From: Owenia fusiformis
Taxonomy: Eukaryota > Annelida > Polychaeta > Sabellida > Oweniidae
DNA: 64,000 bases
Direction of reading: 5' to 3'
Assembly: GCA_903813345.2 (NCBI GenBank)
Contig: CAIIXF020000011.1
Coordinates: 31,862,166-31,926,165 of the forward strand
Shown in pieces: positions 21,601-33,958 of the stretch (position 1 is its first letter; every line of letters starts with the position of its first letter). The notes beneath the pieces were generated by a model. It was not told where the DNA came from. It saw only the letters and a program-made list of their open reading frames with translations, and ran no database searches. The position numbers and the translations under genes were made by a program.

Positions 21601-23368
21601 TGCATGGTATTAACTATAGAACAATTTTACAAGGTCAGTGAGAAGAAGAGTGTCCTTTAACATACTCTCTGACTTATGTGAAAACCTCCCTCTTATGATG
21701 GCCTACCTGATGTGAGCGATCCCTACACTATCGAGGCAGGAATTATTCAAGGAGCAAATTCTGCTTAAACCCTAGTATAGTTTACAACATCAATGGATAT
21801 AATTACACAGTCACATACGTTGTTATTAAATTCAGAAACTTTTACGGCAGGAGTGTATTGTCGGATTTTAAACTTGATATTGTTTATTGGATTGTAATCT
21901 AGATTCTTCTCCTATTTTTTTTATTTGGGAACGTATATCTTTTGTTATTATGTATGTATGTATCTGTTATTCCCGATTTCAAATCTCAGATCGGATTTAC
22001 TCTTCATAAAGTTCAAAAGACGAGAGCGTTTGTTTAAATAAATAAATTAATAACGCAAACCACGTTCTTAAAGTTGTTATTCAGAATCGTACATGTATTT
22101 TATATTCAGTACTTTTTATTTATTAGTTACACTGACAAGCGGGCACATACAGGTTTGTTGCAAGACCATTTCTGCCAAGGACCGTATTTTGGGTTTATGA
22201 CGGGGATATTGCTCGAGCTTGAAAATAAAAGGCATGTTCTTATACCTGTATTCTGTTCCTTGATTGTGTATGAAGTTGCGCTGCACGCCAAACGTTAATA
22301 TTGTTAAAACACTTAAAATAAAACTTTATTCCTTTCAATTTACATAAAAATGAAACAGATTAGATTCGAATTCCAGTCACACCAGCCACTGATCAAAGGA
22401 AGTACAAACATCTAGACTAATCAAATGTCTGAGAATTTGATAACTGTCTGGGATCCAATGTTAATTTTATTGAACCAAGAAAAGTATAAAGATGAATTTT
22501 GAACTTTTAGAGGGAAAAGCCAAATATGCATTGTAAACCTAAAAATAATTCATTATAGTGTCACTTGTGAACTCCACATTTCATAACATTTATATTAATA
22601 AAACGAAAAAAGCACAACCCTAATGAGGTCGTATCGGCGCTAAACGGCCCTCGCAATAAAAACGCATTGAAGTAGGGAATGCTTGGTAAATTCTTCCGAG
22701 ACAGACTTTTGCTATTTCAAAATTGAAATATGCCAAATTCCTATGAAATAATCTAATCACCACGCGATTTTTTTCCCTGGGTTTTACTCTATTTCAAATT
22801 TACTAGAAACATGTTTATTTGAGTTTGTGATGATTGCGTTTGCTTCTCACGAGTTCATTGAAAAGTCCAGTAAAACTTCGGAGATCAAAAGACTAATTAG
22901 GCACCCGATTGCGAAAGTTTGATTGCATTTGATCGCCGGGATTTTACAAGCGTATTGTTTAATAAGCGATCGTGTTTTTGAATCTTGATAACTTCCTATT
23001 TTAAGTTTTGGGTTGGAACTGGAAGCAAGAGTATGTCGGCCTTTCTCAAGTCCACATAATGAAACAATACCCCTTTATATCAGTCCAATTGGGTTTTGCA
23101 TAAGCATACCAGTTTTATATTGCAAAGATAACTATGATTAATAGACTATATAAAAGCATCATGATAAACCATGGCATCTCATGTCTGCTCAGCATGTTTC
23201 AGGTGAAAAAGAAAGATACCAAGAGTATTAGAATGACATAAAAGGGTTTTGTTTGGTATTCAAAATAATTGTAAATAACATTTAATTCATCATACAATTA
23301 ATAATTATGATGCATCAATTAATACAATGTACATGAAATTCGTCTGTTTAATATAATATTCATTTCAG
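21601..23368. other. Intron or intergenic sequence, nothing recognised
   Basis: No supported exon. Modestly higher CpG around 22620-23030. Several short frames have no splice borders or recognisable motifs. Confidence 0.25.
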
Positions 23369-23449
23369 GATAGCGGGATGCTACGAGAGGGATAGCAGGA
23401 AGAGAGGCGAGGCCGAAGGGGTTGGTGCAAGCCTTCACTACAGACAGGA
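23369..23449 (+). CDS. Candidate internal exon (81 bp, phase 2-2)
   Basis: A good polypyrimidine acceptor (ATTCATTTCAG) precedes 23369 and a fair donor (AGGA|GTAAAT) follows 23449. The 81-base segment is strikingly G+C- and purine-rich compared with its flanks. Of three frames only one is open, giving IAGCYERDSRKRGEAEGVG... in 26 codons. It enters and leaves in phase 2, which is exactly the entry phase of the linker exon at 46107, so the two could splice in frame. Alternatively it is a 5' UTR exon. It resembles no part of synaptotagmin-7 that I can recall, so membership in that gene is inference. Confidence 0.4.
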
Positions 23450-23829
23450 GTAAATGCATTGTGGAATTCGACGCAGTTCTGAAAAATATTTAGTTATAAT
23501 TAATTCAATGAATGCATTGGACCATTTGCAACCACAACTGACTTTCGAATCCCAAGAGTCAGTGGGTTACTTGGCGTTCATACATCATGTTAATTTTCAG
23601 TTACTTGTTTCATTGTTTATATTTGAAAGTTAATAATTAAGGGTTTGCGTTATCTTTCAGAAATGTATTAAGAGAGATTCAGCTACATGCATTTAGCAAA
23701 ACCTGAACGTGTAATATTGTGACCCTAAGCAAAATTTTCCCCCATCCAACGGTTTATAATAATAACAACTTACCTAAGATCTTTATACTAAACTAGTCAA
23801 ATTTAAAGACAACTTTGAGAGATATACCC

Positions 23830-24032
23830 CAGACCCGTAGCCAGGATTGCCAAGGGGGGGGGGTCACTTTTTGATGAATTCCAGGGGGGTTCACTTGTGA
23901 CAATTTTGATCCAAAAATGGCCAAAATCACTAAAAAATGCTCGGAAAACTGCATAATTTTCAGAGAATTTTTGGCCAGGGGGGGGGGGGGTCGCCCGAAC
24001 CCATCGAACCCCCCCCCCTGGCTACAGGCCTG
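23830..24032. mobile_element. hAT-like MITE, CCGTAGCCAGG family
   Basis: The ends CAGACCCGTAGCCAGG and CCTGGCTACAGGCCTG form an imperfect TIR. Interior runs of G and C flank GACAATTTTGATCCAAAAA, shared with the copies at 25268 and 30288. TACCC is duplicated immediately outside both ends (23825-23829 and 24033-24037). 203 bp, non-coding. Confidence 0.8.
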
Positions 24033-24385
24033 TACCCCAGGGAAAAATAAGTTTTACGCGTTCACCTAAAGAACGTGTAGCTTAACCTCTCTATTGTTTT
24101 ATTACAGTTGGTGGCGATCGTGACAATTTCGAAGACAAAAGGCTCTATATTAGCAATATTGAAATAGATTTATTGTTTTTGCATGTTACATAATATAAGC
24201 TTATATTGTTACAGTTTATAGCATGCTCTTTTTATTAATTTCGATAGAAAAATGTTGCACTGCTGCCGCTGCAGATATTTATTTCTTATGATTACTTAGC
24301 AAATATTTCACTCTATTGTCACAGTGGTGAATACCTGTACATCTTTCAAAAGTGATACTACGTGTACTAGTATTACACGAATCCC

Positions 24386-24689
24386 CAGGGGCGGATCCAG
24401 GAACCGACAAGGGGGGGGGGCCCAAATTTCTGGTCAGGAAAAAAATTTTGGGCCCCTAAAATCCAAAAGTGGGCCCAAATTTAGAAATTTTGAGGCCCAT
24501 TTTCTTCAAAATTTGGCCTGAAATTAAAAAATAAGGCCTTCAAAGGCCCAGTAATGACCAAAAAGGCCCACTTTTTGGGCCTGAAGGCCTTGTTTGGCCC
24601 AAAAAATTTTTTGGGCTCAATTTTTTTTTCTGGGCCCACCCAAGGGGGGGGGGGCCCGGGCCCCCAGCCCCCCCCCTAATCCGCCAGTG
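24386..24689. mobile_element. hAT-like MITE, CAGGGGCGGATCC family
   Basis: It runs from CAGGGGCGGATCCAGGAAC to CTAATCCGCCAGTG. The interior repeats GGCCCAAA/GGCCTT words and long G runs. AATCCC lies directly outside each end (24380-24385 and 24690-24695), a 6-bp target duplication. 304 bp, non-coding. Same family as 43249-43452 and the fragment at 63918. Confidence 0.8.
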
Positions 24690-25267
24690 AATCCCCCCTG
24701 TCAAATCCTGGCTACGGGCCTGAGATAAATAAAATAAACGAAATATTTGTTTTATTATATGACTGTCCAGCTTACATTCTCAATAATACCTTAGGAAGAC
24801 GAAATTAATCTTACTCAACATGTCGGAGCTATTTATTATTCAATACTCAGTATTGATACTGGGATTTCGTCATATTCTTTTCATGAAAAATGTATTGAGC
24901 GTTTTGTGGAGAGAAAATTGGATATTAAATTATGATATAAAGCACCCTATCATTACAAAATAATTTCGTACAATGTTTTATTGCATTGTAAAATTGAAGA
25001 ATGTCAGTTATGGAACTGAATGGGGGGGGGGGGATTCAGGCCCAAAGTCAGTTTTTCTACATTTTGAGCAGTGAACACGTGCTTTTGGGCGAAAGTTTTC
25101 ATTGTTAAATGTGACCCCTGGAATTTTTCAAAAAGGTTTCATGCTGAATGTTGATATTCATTTTGGAACACCACTACGACTGGCCCGCTATGGCCCGCTA
25201 TTGCTCAAGTCATATAGTAAAATATAAGACTTCTAAACTAGTAGTTATACCCTTAGAACAAGGTGGT
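24690..25267. other. Spacer with a G-run fragment
   Basis: AT-rich. A partial CCGTAGCC-type fragment (G run at about 25022-25034 followed by ATTCAGGCCC and TGACCCCTGGAATTTTTCAAA) sits at about 25020-25145, with no clear ends. Confidence 0.35.
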
Positions 25268-25483
25268 CAGGCCCGTAGCCAGGATTTACCAAGGGGGGGG
25301 GTTCAGTTTTCAAAAATTTCCAGGGGGGGTTCACATTTGACAATTTTGGCATAAAATTTGGCTAAAATCACTTGAGAAGTGCTCAAAATGGTGAAAAACT
25401 GCATGATTTTGAAAGAATTTTTGGCCAGGGGGGGGGTTCGTCCGAACCCTGCGAAGCCCCCCCCCCCCCTGGCTACGGGCCTG
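25268..25483. mobile_element. hAT-like MITE, CCGTAGCCAGG family
   Basis: CAGGCCCGTAGCCAGG and CCTGGCTACGGGCCTG form a perfect 16-bp TIR. GTGGT flanks both ends directly (25263-25267 and 25484-25488), again a 5-bp target duplication. 216 bp, non-coding, best-preserved copy of the family in the window. Confidence 0.85.
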
Positions 25484-25814
25484 GTGGTTATTGTGGTTGT
25501 CTTGTTCTGCTTTTAGGGATTACAAAAGTTTTATATTTGTCAAAACAATAAGTATTATTAAAATAACAAACAAAAGATTATTCATTAATCCATCAATTTC
25601 CCTGTTCAGCGGATGTTTGGCTACTTTAATTACGAGAAAGTCTAAAGATCATCCAAGACTCTGATTACAGCAGAAGTCGTCTAGGACTCTGATTATAGAA
25701 AATATCGTCTCAGCCTTTGATTACAGAGATTGTCTAGGTTTTCACCTTTAGACCCACCTTGTGGATTGGGTGTATTATGAGCTTTCGAGAAATCAATGAC
25801 AATATTTGCCCTTT

Positions 25815-25965
25815 CAGGCCCGTAGCCATTTTCCAGTGATGGGGGCAGGGGGTCCAAGTTAAACAACATTGGTCATCACTTAAGTTAAAAGAGCTCAGAA
25901 TCATGAAAAACTGCACGATTTTAAATAAACTTTGGAGAAAGGTGATGATTGAACCCCCTCCCCCT
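25815..25965. mobile_element. Truncated CCGTAGCC-family MITE
   Basis: It begins CAGGCCCGTAGCC and shares ATGAAAAACTGCAYGATTTT with the copy at 25268. It ends in CCCCCTCCCCC without the terminal CTACGGGCCTG, so the right end is lost. Confidence 0.6.
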
Positions 25966-26767
25966 TCAAATGCAATGGAGGTCAATTGCAATTATATTCG
26001 AGGGTCGCCATTTGAATGAAAGAAAAGCATAAATTAAATATTAAAACTTCCCACATTTTCACGTCTTTGCCTCTCTATGTTTGAATTTTTATTTTCTTAT
26101 CCTTCAGGAAAAAAACTAATGTGACTTGATCTAGCGTATCCTATACCCCAAAGGTCTATCTATAATTATTTTTGAAAAAACCCTCCCATAGAAAGAATAC
26201 CGGAGGAGGTGGAAATGGCTTCCAAACCCTACAAATTAATGTTACCAGAGACTTCAAAGCCCTGCAAAGTAGACGCACGTTTGCGTATATGGATTGAATA
26301 CTTCACGTGGCAAAAGTTCTAAACTGATATTTTTGGGAGTGGTGACTTAGACAATGTCTTGAAACATCACCTGTATTAAACACGCACATGTCATGCAATC
26401 TGTGTTTATGGTGAGAGGTCTCGGTCGGGGGGCCTAGGAGACAAGGTCTAGTAGCTAAGCTTCCCCTAACCACAGTCAGTACTCCTGTGACGGGTAGTGT
26501 ATATTTGGTAGATCCTAGGGTAATGACATTGGTGTGTTATTCCCTATCTTCATTCACGTAGAGAGAGGCCGGACATCCCGATCCTGTAGCGGATCTTCTC
26601 CCTTATATGTTGGTCATTATAAGGGCCCAAGATGTTTCGAACTCATGGGGGTATCCCATGATTGTTCTTCCTCAGCGGCCGAATGAATGTTGTATGTGAT
26701 TTATTGTGATTTTATTGTGAATGATAATGCTGTTTTATTTCTATCATTCAGTTGTATTTTAATAGGT

Positions 26768-28500
26768 TTCCCGTATTCGTTTTTAGCGGGAGGGGTGGTT
26801 GTTTATGCGTATTGGTTTATTGCATAAAGGCGTGGTCAGTTTATTGATGAATTTTGGTTTGGTTTGGTTTGTGGTTAAGCCATATGCTCATGTATGTTAT
26901 ATGTTGATATTAAGTGTATTTAAAGGGTTGTTGGCTTGTTTGTGTTTGGTTGTATTTTGTGGCATTTTGTGGTGTTTTCAATTTGTTGGGTTGGTATGCG
27001 TTTGGCGGTGTCTGTGGTGGGTTGAGGGTAGGTACATTACATTTTGGTGGTTCAGGTGGTAAGTTTACTGTTTCAGCTTTCCGTTGGTATATGTGATATG
27101 TTGCTAGCATATCTTGTTGTTGAGATATTAACTTGAATGAAGGGTTTAATGGCCCGTATTTTAAATATTTTGGTTTTCCGATATTTGTGTTTTATCGGGA
27201 GGGTGTATGTGTATTGGTTAATTGCATCGGGGTATGGTCGGTTCAATGTTGAAATTGGATTTGGTTGTTTTGTTCATTGTTTCAGCTTCATGGTCAGGTA
27301 TATGTTATGTTCATATTGTGTGTATTAGAAGAGTTGTTGCCTTTTTCGTGTTTGGTCGTGTTTTGGTGTTTTCGGCATTTTCCGGTATTTTCGATTTGTT
27401 GAGTTGGTTTGAGTTTGGTGGTGACTAGGATGGGTCTATGGTAGGTAAATTGTCTTTTGATGGTTCAGGTGGCTTGTTTAATGTTTTAGCTTTCCGTTGG
27501 TGTGTGCATTATGTTCGTGGCATATCTTGTTGTTGAGATATTAACTTTAATGTAGGGTTTGATGGCCCGTATTTAAAATATTTTGATTTTCCCATATTTG
27601 TGTTTTATCGGGAGGGTGTATGTGTATTGGTTAATTGCATCGGGGTATGGTCGGCTCAATGTTGAAATTGGATTTGGTTGTTTTGTTCATTGTTTCAGCT
27701 TCATGGTCAGGTATATGTTATGTTCATATTGTGTGTATTAGAAGAGTTGTTGCCTTTTTCGTGTTTGGTCGTGTTTTGGTGTTTTCGGCATTTTGCGGTA
27801 TTTTCGATTTGTTGAGTTGGTTTGAGTTTGGTGGTGACTAGGATGGGTCTATGGTAGGTAAATTGTCTTTTGATGGTTCAGGTGGCTTGTTTAATGTTTT
27901 AGCTTTCCGTTGGTGTGTGCATTATGTTCGTGGCATATCTCGTTGTTGAGATATTAACTTGAATGAAGGGTTTGATGGCCCGTATTTCAAATATTTGATT
28001 TTCTCATATTTGTGTTTTATCGGGAGGGTGTATGCGTATTGGTTGATTGCATCATGGTATGGTCAGTTCGATGTTGAAATTTTAATTTGGTTGTTTTGTT
28101 CATTGGGTCGGCTTCATGGCCAGGTATATGTAATGTTCATATTGTGTGTATTAGGAGGGTTGTTAACTTTCCTGTGTTAGGAAGTGTTTTGGTGTTTTCG
28201 GCATTTTGCGGTATTTTCGATTCTTTAAGTTGGTTTGAGTTTGGCGGTGTTTAGGGTAGGTCTATGATCGGTAAATCGTTTTTCTGTTGGTTCAGGCGGC
28301 TTGTTTAATGTTTTTGCTTCCTGTTGGTTTGTGTATTATGTTCGTGGCATATCTTGTTGTTGAGATATTAACTTGGATGTAGGGTTTAATGGTCCGTATT
28401 TCAAATATTTTGATTTTCCCATATTTGTGTTGTATCGGGATGCATATTGGTTGATTGTGTCTGTGTGTGGTTGGTTTATTGTTTAAGTCTGGTCTGATTG
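26768..28500. repeat. ~412-bp tandem satellite, about four copies
   Basis: Landmarks such as TATCGGGAGGGTGTATG, GTTGTTGAGATATTAACTT and TTCCGTTGGT recur every 411-413 bases. Two central copies are nearly identical (offset 413 bp, for example 27222 and 27635), while the outer copies have diverged. The + strand is strongly enriched in T and G and poor in C and A throughout. Short hairpins (ATATCT...AGATAT) recur once per unit. Open frames here are repeats of the same short frame and carry no domain. Confidence 0.85.
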
Positions 28501-29109
28501 TGTTGTTTTTCCGTTGTAGAGAACCTCCCGGGTGTCGCCTTGTCACCCCCCCCTCCAGATCCACCAATTGTTTTAAACCATGCTGCCTATATTAATATTA
28601 TCATATAATCAATCTGGCATCCGTTTGAGTTTTCTAACCCTGCTATAAAGGATGGTATCTAGAATGGTATCTTACACTTTTTTCTGAATGTTGATATCCA
28701 AAAACATATCTTTAGTTTATCAGCACATACTGGACACAATATAACGAGTATACACATTGTAATATAGATAAGAGAATATTGGGGAAAATTACAATCCCTT
28801 TGATCAAATTATTAAGATTTAATCTCCAGCTGAGGTGCAATCAAAGTATTGATACACATAATTAGCAATCAGAAAGATGCTCTAAGTTAGATTAAAGTTT
28901 CCAAATACCTTTGTTGTAACATCTTATTTCAAAAGAATGGATTTAGAGAGTATTGATGAATGGATGAATTCATATTCATATCAAACATTCACAATTATAA
29001 TTTACAGTGGAATTCCTTCAATAAATGCAACATATTTACCATTTAAGATTTCTTATTGGACTTTCCGCATAATGATAAAATGTTGATGATATAGTTTTCG
29101 GTAAAACCA
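28501..29109. other. Spacer, nothing recognised
   Basis: A short C-rich junction (CCTCCCGGGTGTCGCC, C run near 28546) ends the satellite. AT-rich unique-looking DNA follows. Confidence 0.3.
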
Positions 29110-29381
29110 CAGGGCCGTAGCCAGCGTTCAGTGGGGGGATGCAATTACCAAAATATTTATAGGTTTTCAGTCAGGGGGGGGGGGGCGATCGTGATATAAA
29201 TTAGGCAAAAATGATTTGTTTTGAATTTCAACAAAAAATGATGCAACTTCCTTCAAACCTGAGCTGGAAACTTCAAACAAAAAATCATTTTAACGCTCTT
29301 TTCTTCCTCTACCTGATGGTTGTATTTAATTGGTTGTAGGGAGGGGGTGCGAACCCATCGCTCCCCCTTGTTACGCTTATA
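29110..29381. mobile_element. hAT-like MITE relative, degraded
   Basis: It begins CAGGGCCGTAGCCAGCG and ends in CGCTCCCCCTTGTTACGC, with an interior G run. The ends are only partly complementary. No clear target duplication. Confidence 0.5.
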
Positions 29382-29775
29382 AACCCAATTACATATTCCC
29401 AAGGAATCGACTTTATTAATTATATGTGCATATTTGTAAATGTGCTTGCATGTAGAAATTGCACTTTCCCCTGACCGACCCGGTAATGTTTATGACTTTT
29501 GAATGATGTCTACCCCTTGATGCATGTATCCTTTAATAAGTGGTGTTAAGAATATTGGTGTAGGCCCTGGTGAAGGGAAATGTCATAAAGATTTGACGTA
29601 TATCGTAATATAGCCGCGTCCCCTTTGGCTTTATCCTTCCAAAAGCAAACGGCAGATGAGAGGGATTCTGGCGTAACAGAATGTTTGACGTAGAATTAAA
29701 AAGGAATAAATGATTGAACTGATGCTTAATAAGCCACTTACAAGATACAGTTTTAAATACAGTTGATATTGTGTA

Positions 29776-30052
29776 AAGTTTGTAGCCAGGGGGGGGGGTG
29801 CGATGGGTGAATGATCGCACCCCGCAGCCCCCCCCCCCCCATAACCAATAAAGAAGGAAGATGAAAGGAGCTTTTAATGCCTTTTATTTAAAACTTCTAG
29901 TTCAATTTTGAAGGAACTTGTATCAATTTTTGTAAAATTCAAGATAAAAATTAATATTTTGGCTTGTTTATGCCTATCGCCTCCCCCCCGACTAAAAACC
30001 GAATTTATTTTGACAATCGCACCACCCTGAATGAAAGCTGGCTACACCCCTG
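29776..30052. mobile_element. GTAGCCAG-type MITE, left end degraded
   Basis: The right end GCTGGCTACACCCCTG pairs with TTTGTAGCCAGG at the left. Inside are G and C runs and an inverted pair, GGTGCGATGGG...ATCGCACC. The class resembles the neighbouring CCGTAGCC elements. Ends are approximate. Confidence 0.5.
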
Positions 30053-30287
30053 TAACATGTATTCAATTGATGTAGCTATAGAATAAAATAAGACATGATT
30101 GTTTTGGCATTTTGAAAATAATACTTTTGTTTTCCTTTACTTTATGATGTGTCCTTTTTCAGCGTTTGGTGTTCTGCAATGAATTAAATTGAATCAGTTA
30201 AATTGAATCAGGGTTTAATTTTGCAAGCGAATCTCGAAACAGGCGCTAAGCACAATAACCTTTATTTTAAACCAAAGAGTAACAATT

Positions 30288-30424
30288 CCGTAGCCAGGAT
30301 TTGCAAAGGGGGGAGGTCACTTTTTGAAAAATTCCAGGCGGGGTTCACTTGTGACAATTTTGGTCCAAAAATAGCAGGAATCACGATGGGTGCGAGCAAC
30401 CCTCACCCCCTAAGGCTACGGGCC
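30288..30424. mobile_element. Short CCGTAGCC-family MITE
   Basis: TTCCGTAGCCAGGATTTGCA at the left and AAGGCTACGGGCCT at the right, with the family interior TCACTTGTGACAATTTTGG. 137 bp, the first few terminal bases lost on the left. Confidence 0.6.
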
Positions 30425-32525
30425 TAAGTATATGTTTTATACAGAGAGGTATATTCCAAATATTGAGTTTGGTTCAAAGAGAAGTATCAATGACAAGGGA
30501 TTATTCTTTAAGAGTTTTAATTTTATAATCCACATAATCTGATCTTGTGATAAACCTAATGATCAAAGGATGGCTTTTTGCATCATTGTTAAATCGGGGA
30601 TAAGTTTGACAATACCCATGTTTGGAAATACCCATGTTTAACTTGGATTTAATTTAAAACATTTGATTCCGGTTTTCTAATGAATTTGAGTTTGATTTGT
30701 TCATGAATTGTTAGACTTTGTCCAATGTCAATTGATATTGTTTTTCTAGATATTTAATTGATTAAAGATGTCAAATCATGGGAACGAAAAAGGATAATCT
30801 TAAGGCCGTTTAAAACGTTTTTATAAGATTCAAATGCTCAAGGTTAATGATTTTCCTTGTTTTAAATGTTTTAAACAATTCATTTGTGCCCTTGTGCCAA
30901 GATTTTACTTTGTTGCCATTTGAAATGAGATCATTTGTATATTCAAAATTTCCGTTCTTTCAAATAAAAAGTCAGACGATAGCCTATAGGGAAATAACTA
31001 TAGGAAAACTACTATTTGTTTGAATATATTCTAAGATGAGTTCATAATGAGTAAATCTCGTAGAATCTGTTGACAGCGACCTTTTTTGCTCATTTTTTGT
31101 TACCCTCAACTTTTCAGGTGTACATTAAACAAAAAATACTAGATCAATTTTTAATAAATCATACATGATTATTTTGCTCTTAAACTCAAGTTTATTAATA
31201 AATAGTTGATTTTGTTCGCAAAAGTATGTGTTTTCAGTTGTATATGGAAAAGTGGAGGACGAAAGGTTTTCAAAATTCATTAAAATAGGGCTAATTTACG
31301 CCATTCGCCTATTTTCAAGCACAGCAACACGTATATTTATTTCACCTAAAATATCAATTGATTCGTGTTTTATGATGCTCCTATCCCATTGCTAATACAT
31401 ATACGATATCAGAGTTATTCGCCTTAAATATTTTGAGATATAGAGGCAAATGTGGAGGACGAAAGGATTTCAATATATGTACATTTTTCTCAAAAAACGT
31501 CACATTTTGTGGTGTTAAAAAGCGAAAATGTGTAACAATGCGTGCGCGACCTTTTTGCGACACGTCATTGTCATTTGATGGATTAACCGCGCCTTAGGGC
31601 ATTTAAGTTGTCCATCAGACAATAACAACTCTATTTTGCATTCCAGTAAATTTATAATATATTTTCGGCAATTTCTTTTGCTTTCATTAAACACATAATC
31701 TTATACTTTGGGTAACGAATCGTCCACAGCCTTTTCAGGGCCACCCTTTCTTTAAAAAGAGAATTTAAATTATGAATATCTACATGTAGTTAAAATGTGT
31801 TAAAATGGATTGATTGATTGAATGGTTGAATGGGATATGTAGATAGATATTTTGATCTTGTGATTGCTAATTGTTAGGCCATTTGTTTTGAACGCGGCAA
31901 TTTGATGAAAGTGCATGGTTTATCGTGCTTTTAAATGAAATAGATGCTGGTTCACTCATTGTTAACGAAAAAGACATTCGTTTTATTTCATTCACATTTG
32001 TTTTATTTTTTCTATTTAAAGCAGATATGAAATGGATAATAGGATGAACAACCAGCATAACTGATTTTGCCAAGACCGTGATTCCCGAATATTGAAAGTA
32101 ATAAAATAAAAAATCGCAATCTTTCCATTATACGTTGTAAAATCGAGTGTTTGCCAAAGGATATTCGATCGTTTTATTTTAATTATGCGATGAGCAATTT
32201 TACATTTATGTTTTGCAAATCGTCGCATCTTTCATTCATCCCCATTAACCCTCTACAGTTGTGCTATAATTTCAGCAAAACAAACATTCCTTTAAAAAAA
32301 ATCGAAAATAAATTTTATAAATATATGAATTAAAAATAATGCGAATGTACTAGGCAGAGACATGTCATGTTATATACACACAGAGGCAATTATATCGTCG
32401 CGCCAATCATAAACACAGGGCAGATCTAGACTTTGTTTATCTGTTTACATAAGACTTTGGGCCAAGAATATCCGCGTATATCCGCTTTTGATTGAACATT
32501 TCTTGAAGAATAATTTATTTTATTC
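30425..32525. other. Spacer, one short duplication
   Basis: AT-rich without a supported exon. TGTGGAGGACGAAAGG occurs near 31251 and again 202 bases later near 31453. The meaning is unknown. Confidence 0.3.
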
Positions 32526-32529
32526 GCTG

Positions 32530-32670
32530 AGCTAGGTTTATTATTTGGCGTATAATATTATTATTTGCCGAAGATAACAGGATATAGCAGAATATTTTTT
32601 TTTTCCGAATAAGATACCCGTATCTACTCCTGTTATTCGGCTAATATTATATTAGGTTACACCCGTTTAA
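32530..32670. repeat. TTATTCGGC repeats, copy 2
   Basis: ATATTTTTTTTTTCCGAATAA and CCTGTTATTCGGCTAATATT repeat the words of 19755-20025 in the same orientation. It is followed by GGTTACACCCG. Confidence 0.45.
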
Positions 32671-33650
32671 AACCTCTAATAGGGGCAAATAAGAGGCGTG
32701 CAGAAACCTACAATATTACCGATTTTGCCCAGTGCTAGACAATGTCATCAATATATGCCCTCTTCTCTGGGACACCCATCTTGTATGTACAGCAGGCCTT
32801 TTCATCTACAACATCAAAGGTGGTAACTTTAGCTGCAGTTTTAGATTCAGTCCATTTCTCCTCTTTCACTTTATATGTCAATGCCCTTTCACAGCAAATT
32901 TTTATAATAGAATGTCGTCATGAATCAATGATATTTGTTACTCCACAATTTTTATGTGGGATTTTTCTGTGAATTGTGATAAATTTCTTGAATTTGTTTT
33001 CATGGTACAGAATTGTACTGTGTTTCTATATTGATTAATTGTATTAGTAAGTTGTTTTCCACATTTTGGTAACTCTTTTCTGAGATATTTGTAAAGGAAA
33101 TAATTTTGAAAATTAACACCCATTGTACATCACGAATGGGAAATTGTAATTTGTTAACTGTGACCTTCGGCAGCAATTAATTATTGATTCAGGAATTTTC
33201 TAATAAACTTCATTTATGCCTTTTCCACAGATCCGGTCAGGACCAGGCTGTTTCTAAAGAAATAATAAACATCATCATGAAAGGAAAATAAAGTTCATTA
33301 GTACAAAAGTGACCGATTCTGACTTAATGTTTTTCCTTCCTTAGGCCTTCCTTTTGATTCATTAAAAATCAGAATAATCAGAATGTCACATCCTCAAAGT
33401 ATTTATGCACCAGGAACCTATGATTAAAATAACTTGGATCAATTCTTTATCTCTAGTCTATTCTCTCTTAGTCTATTTTTCCCTTGCTTTAGACATAATG
33501 TTGCAGATCCTCTACATGATAAAACTAGTTGCATTTCAAACTTGACCTTTGTCAAATTTTTATATACTGATTTGAACACAATTGCCACAGGAAAAATGAG
33601 TACATATTCTTTATCCAGTAAGCACAGTCTTCATGAATTGTTTCTAAAGA
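32671..33650. other. Spacer, nothing recognised
   Basis: AT-rich, with short frames only and no credible exon. Confidence 0.25.
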
Positions 33651-33845
33651 CATAGGCGTAGCGCCCGGTACGCTGGGTACGCACAGGCATACCAGATGGT
33701 TGCAAATTCGCTCTAAATACAACCAAATTTTAAAATTTTCCTGGGGGAGAACCCCCAACCCCCCCCTTAATGCTCGTTTTTTGCTTCGCTCAACTATTGT
33801 TCCCGTGGTGGTGTACTACTTAGAAATATAGCGCTACGCCCATGA
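33651..33845. mobile_element. hAT-like MITE, GGCGTAGCGC ends
   Basis: CATAGGCGTAGCGC and GCGCTACGCCCATG make a near-perfect TIR around ~195 bp with internal CCCCCAACCCCCCC. Target duplication not clear. A related single end is at 11645. Confidence 0.7.
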
Positions 33846-33958
33846 AAGAGATACTCTATCATGTTGATTTATCAAAATTAGGCTAATTTCTATTCTTATT
33901 TCTCTGAATATTGGTATGTTTTGTGCAGTTACATATAGTCCCTGGGCTGATTTTTCAA

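Noticed and set aside
26799-28180. Several overlapping + strand frames with hydrophobic Val/Phe/Leu content
   Set aside because: All lie in the T/G-rich satellite and repeat with its period. No start context, splice signals or domain.
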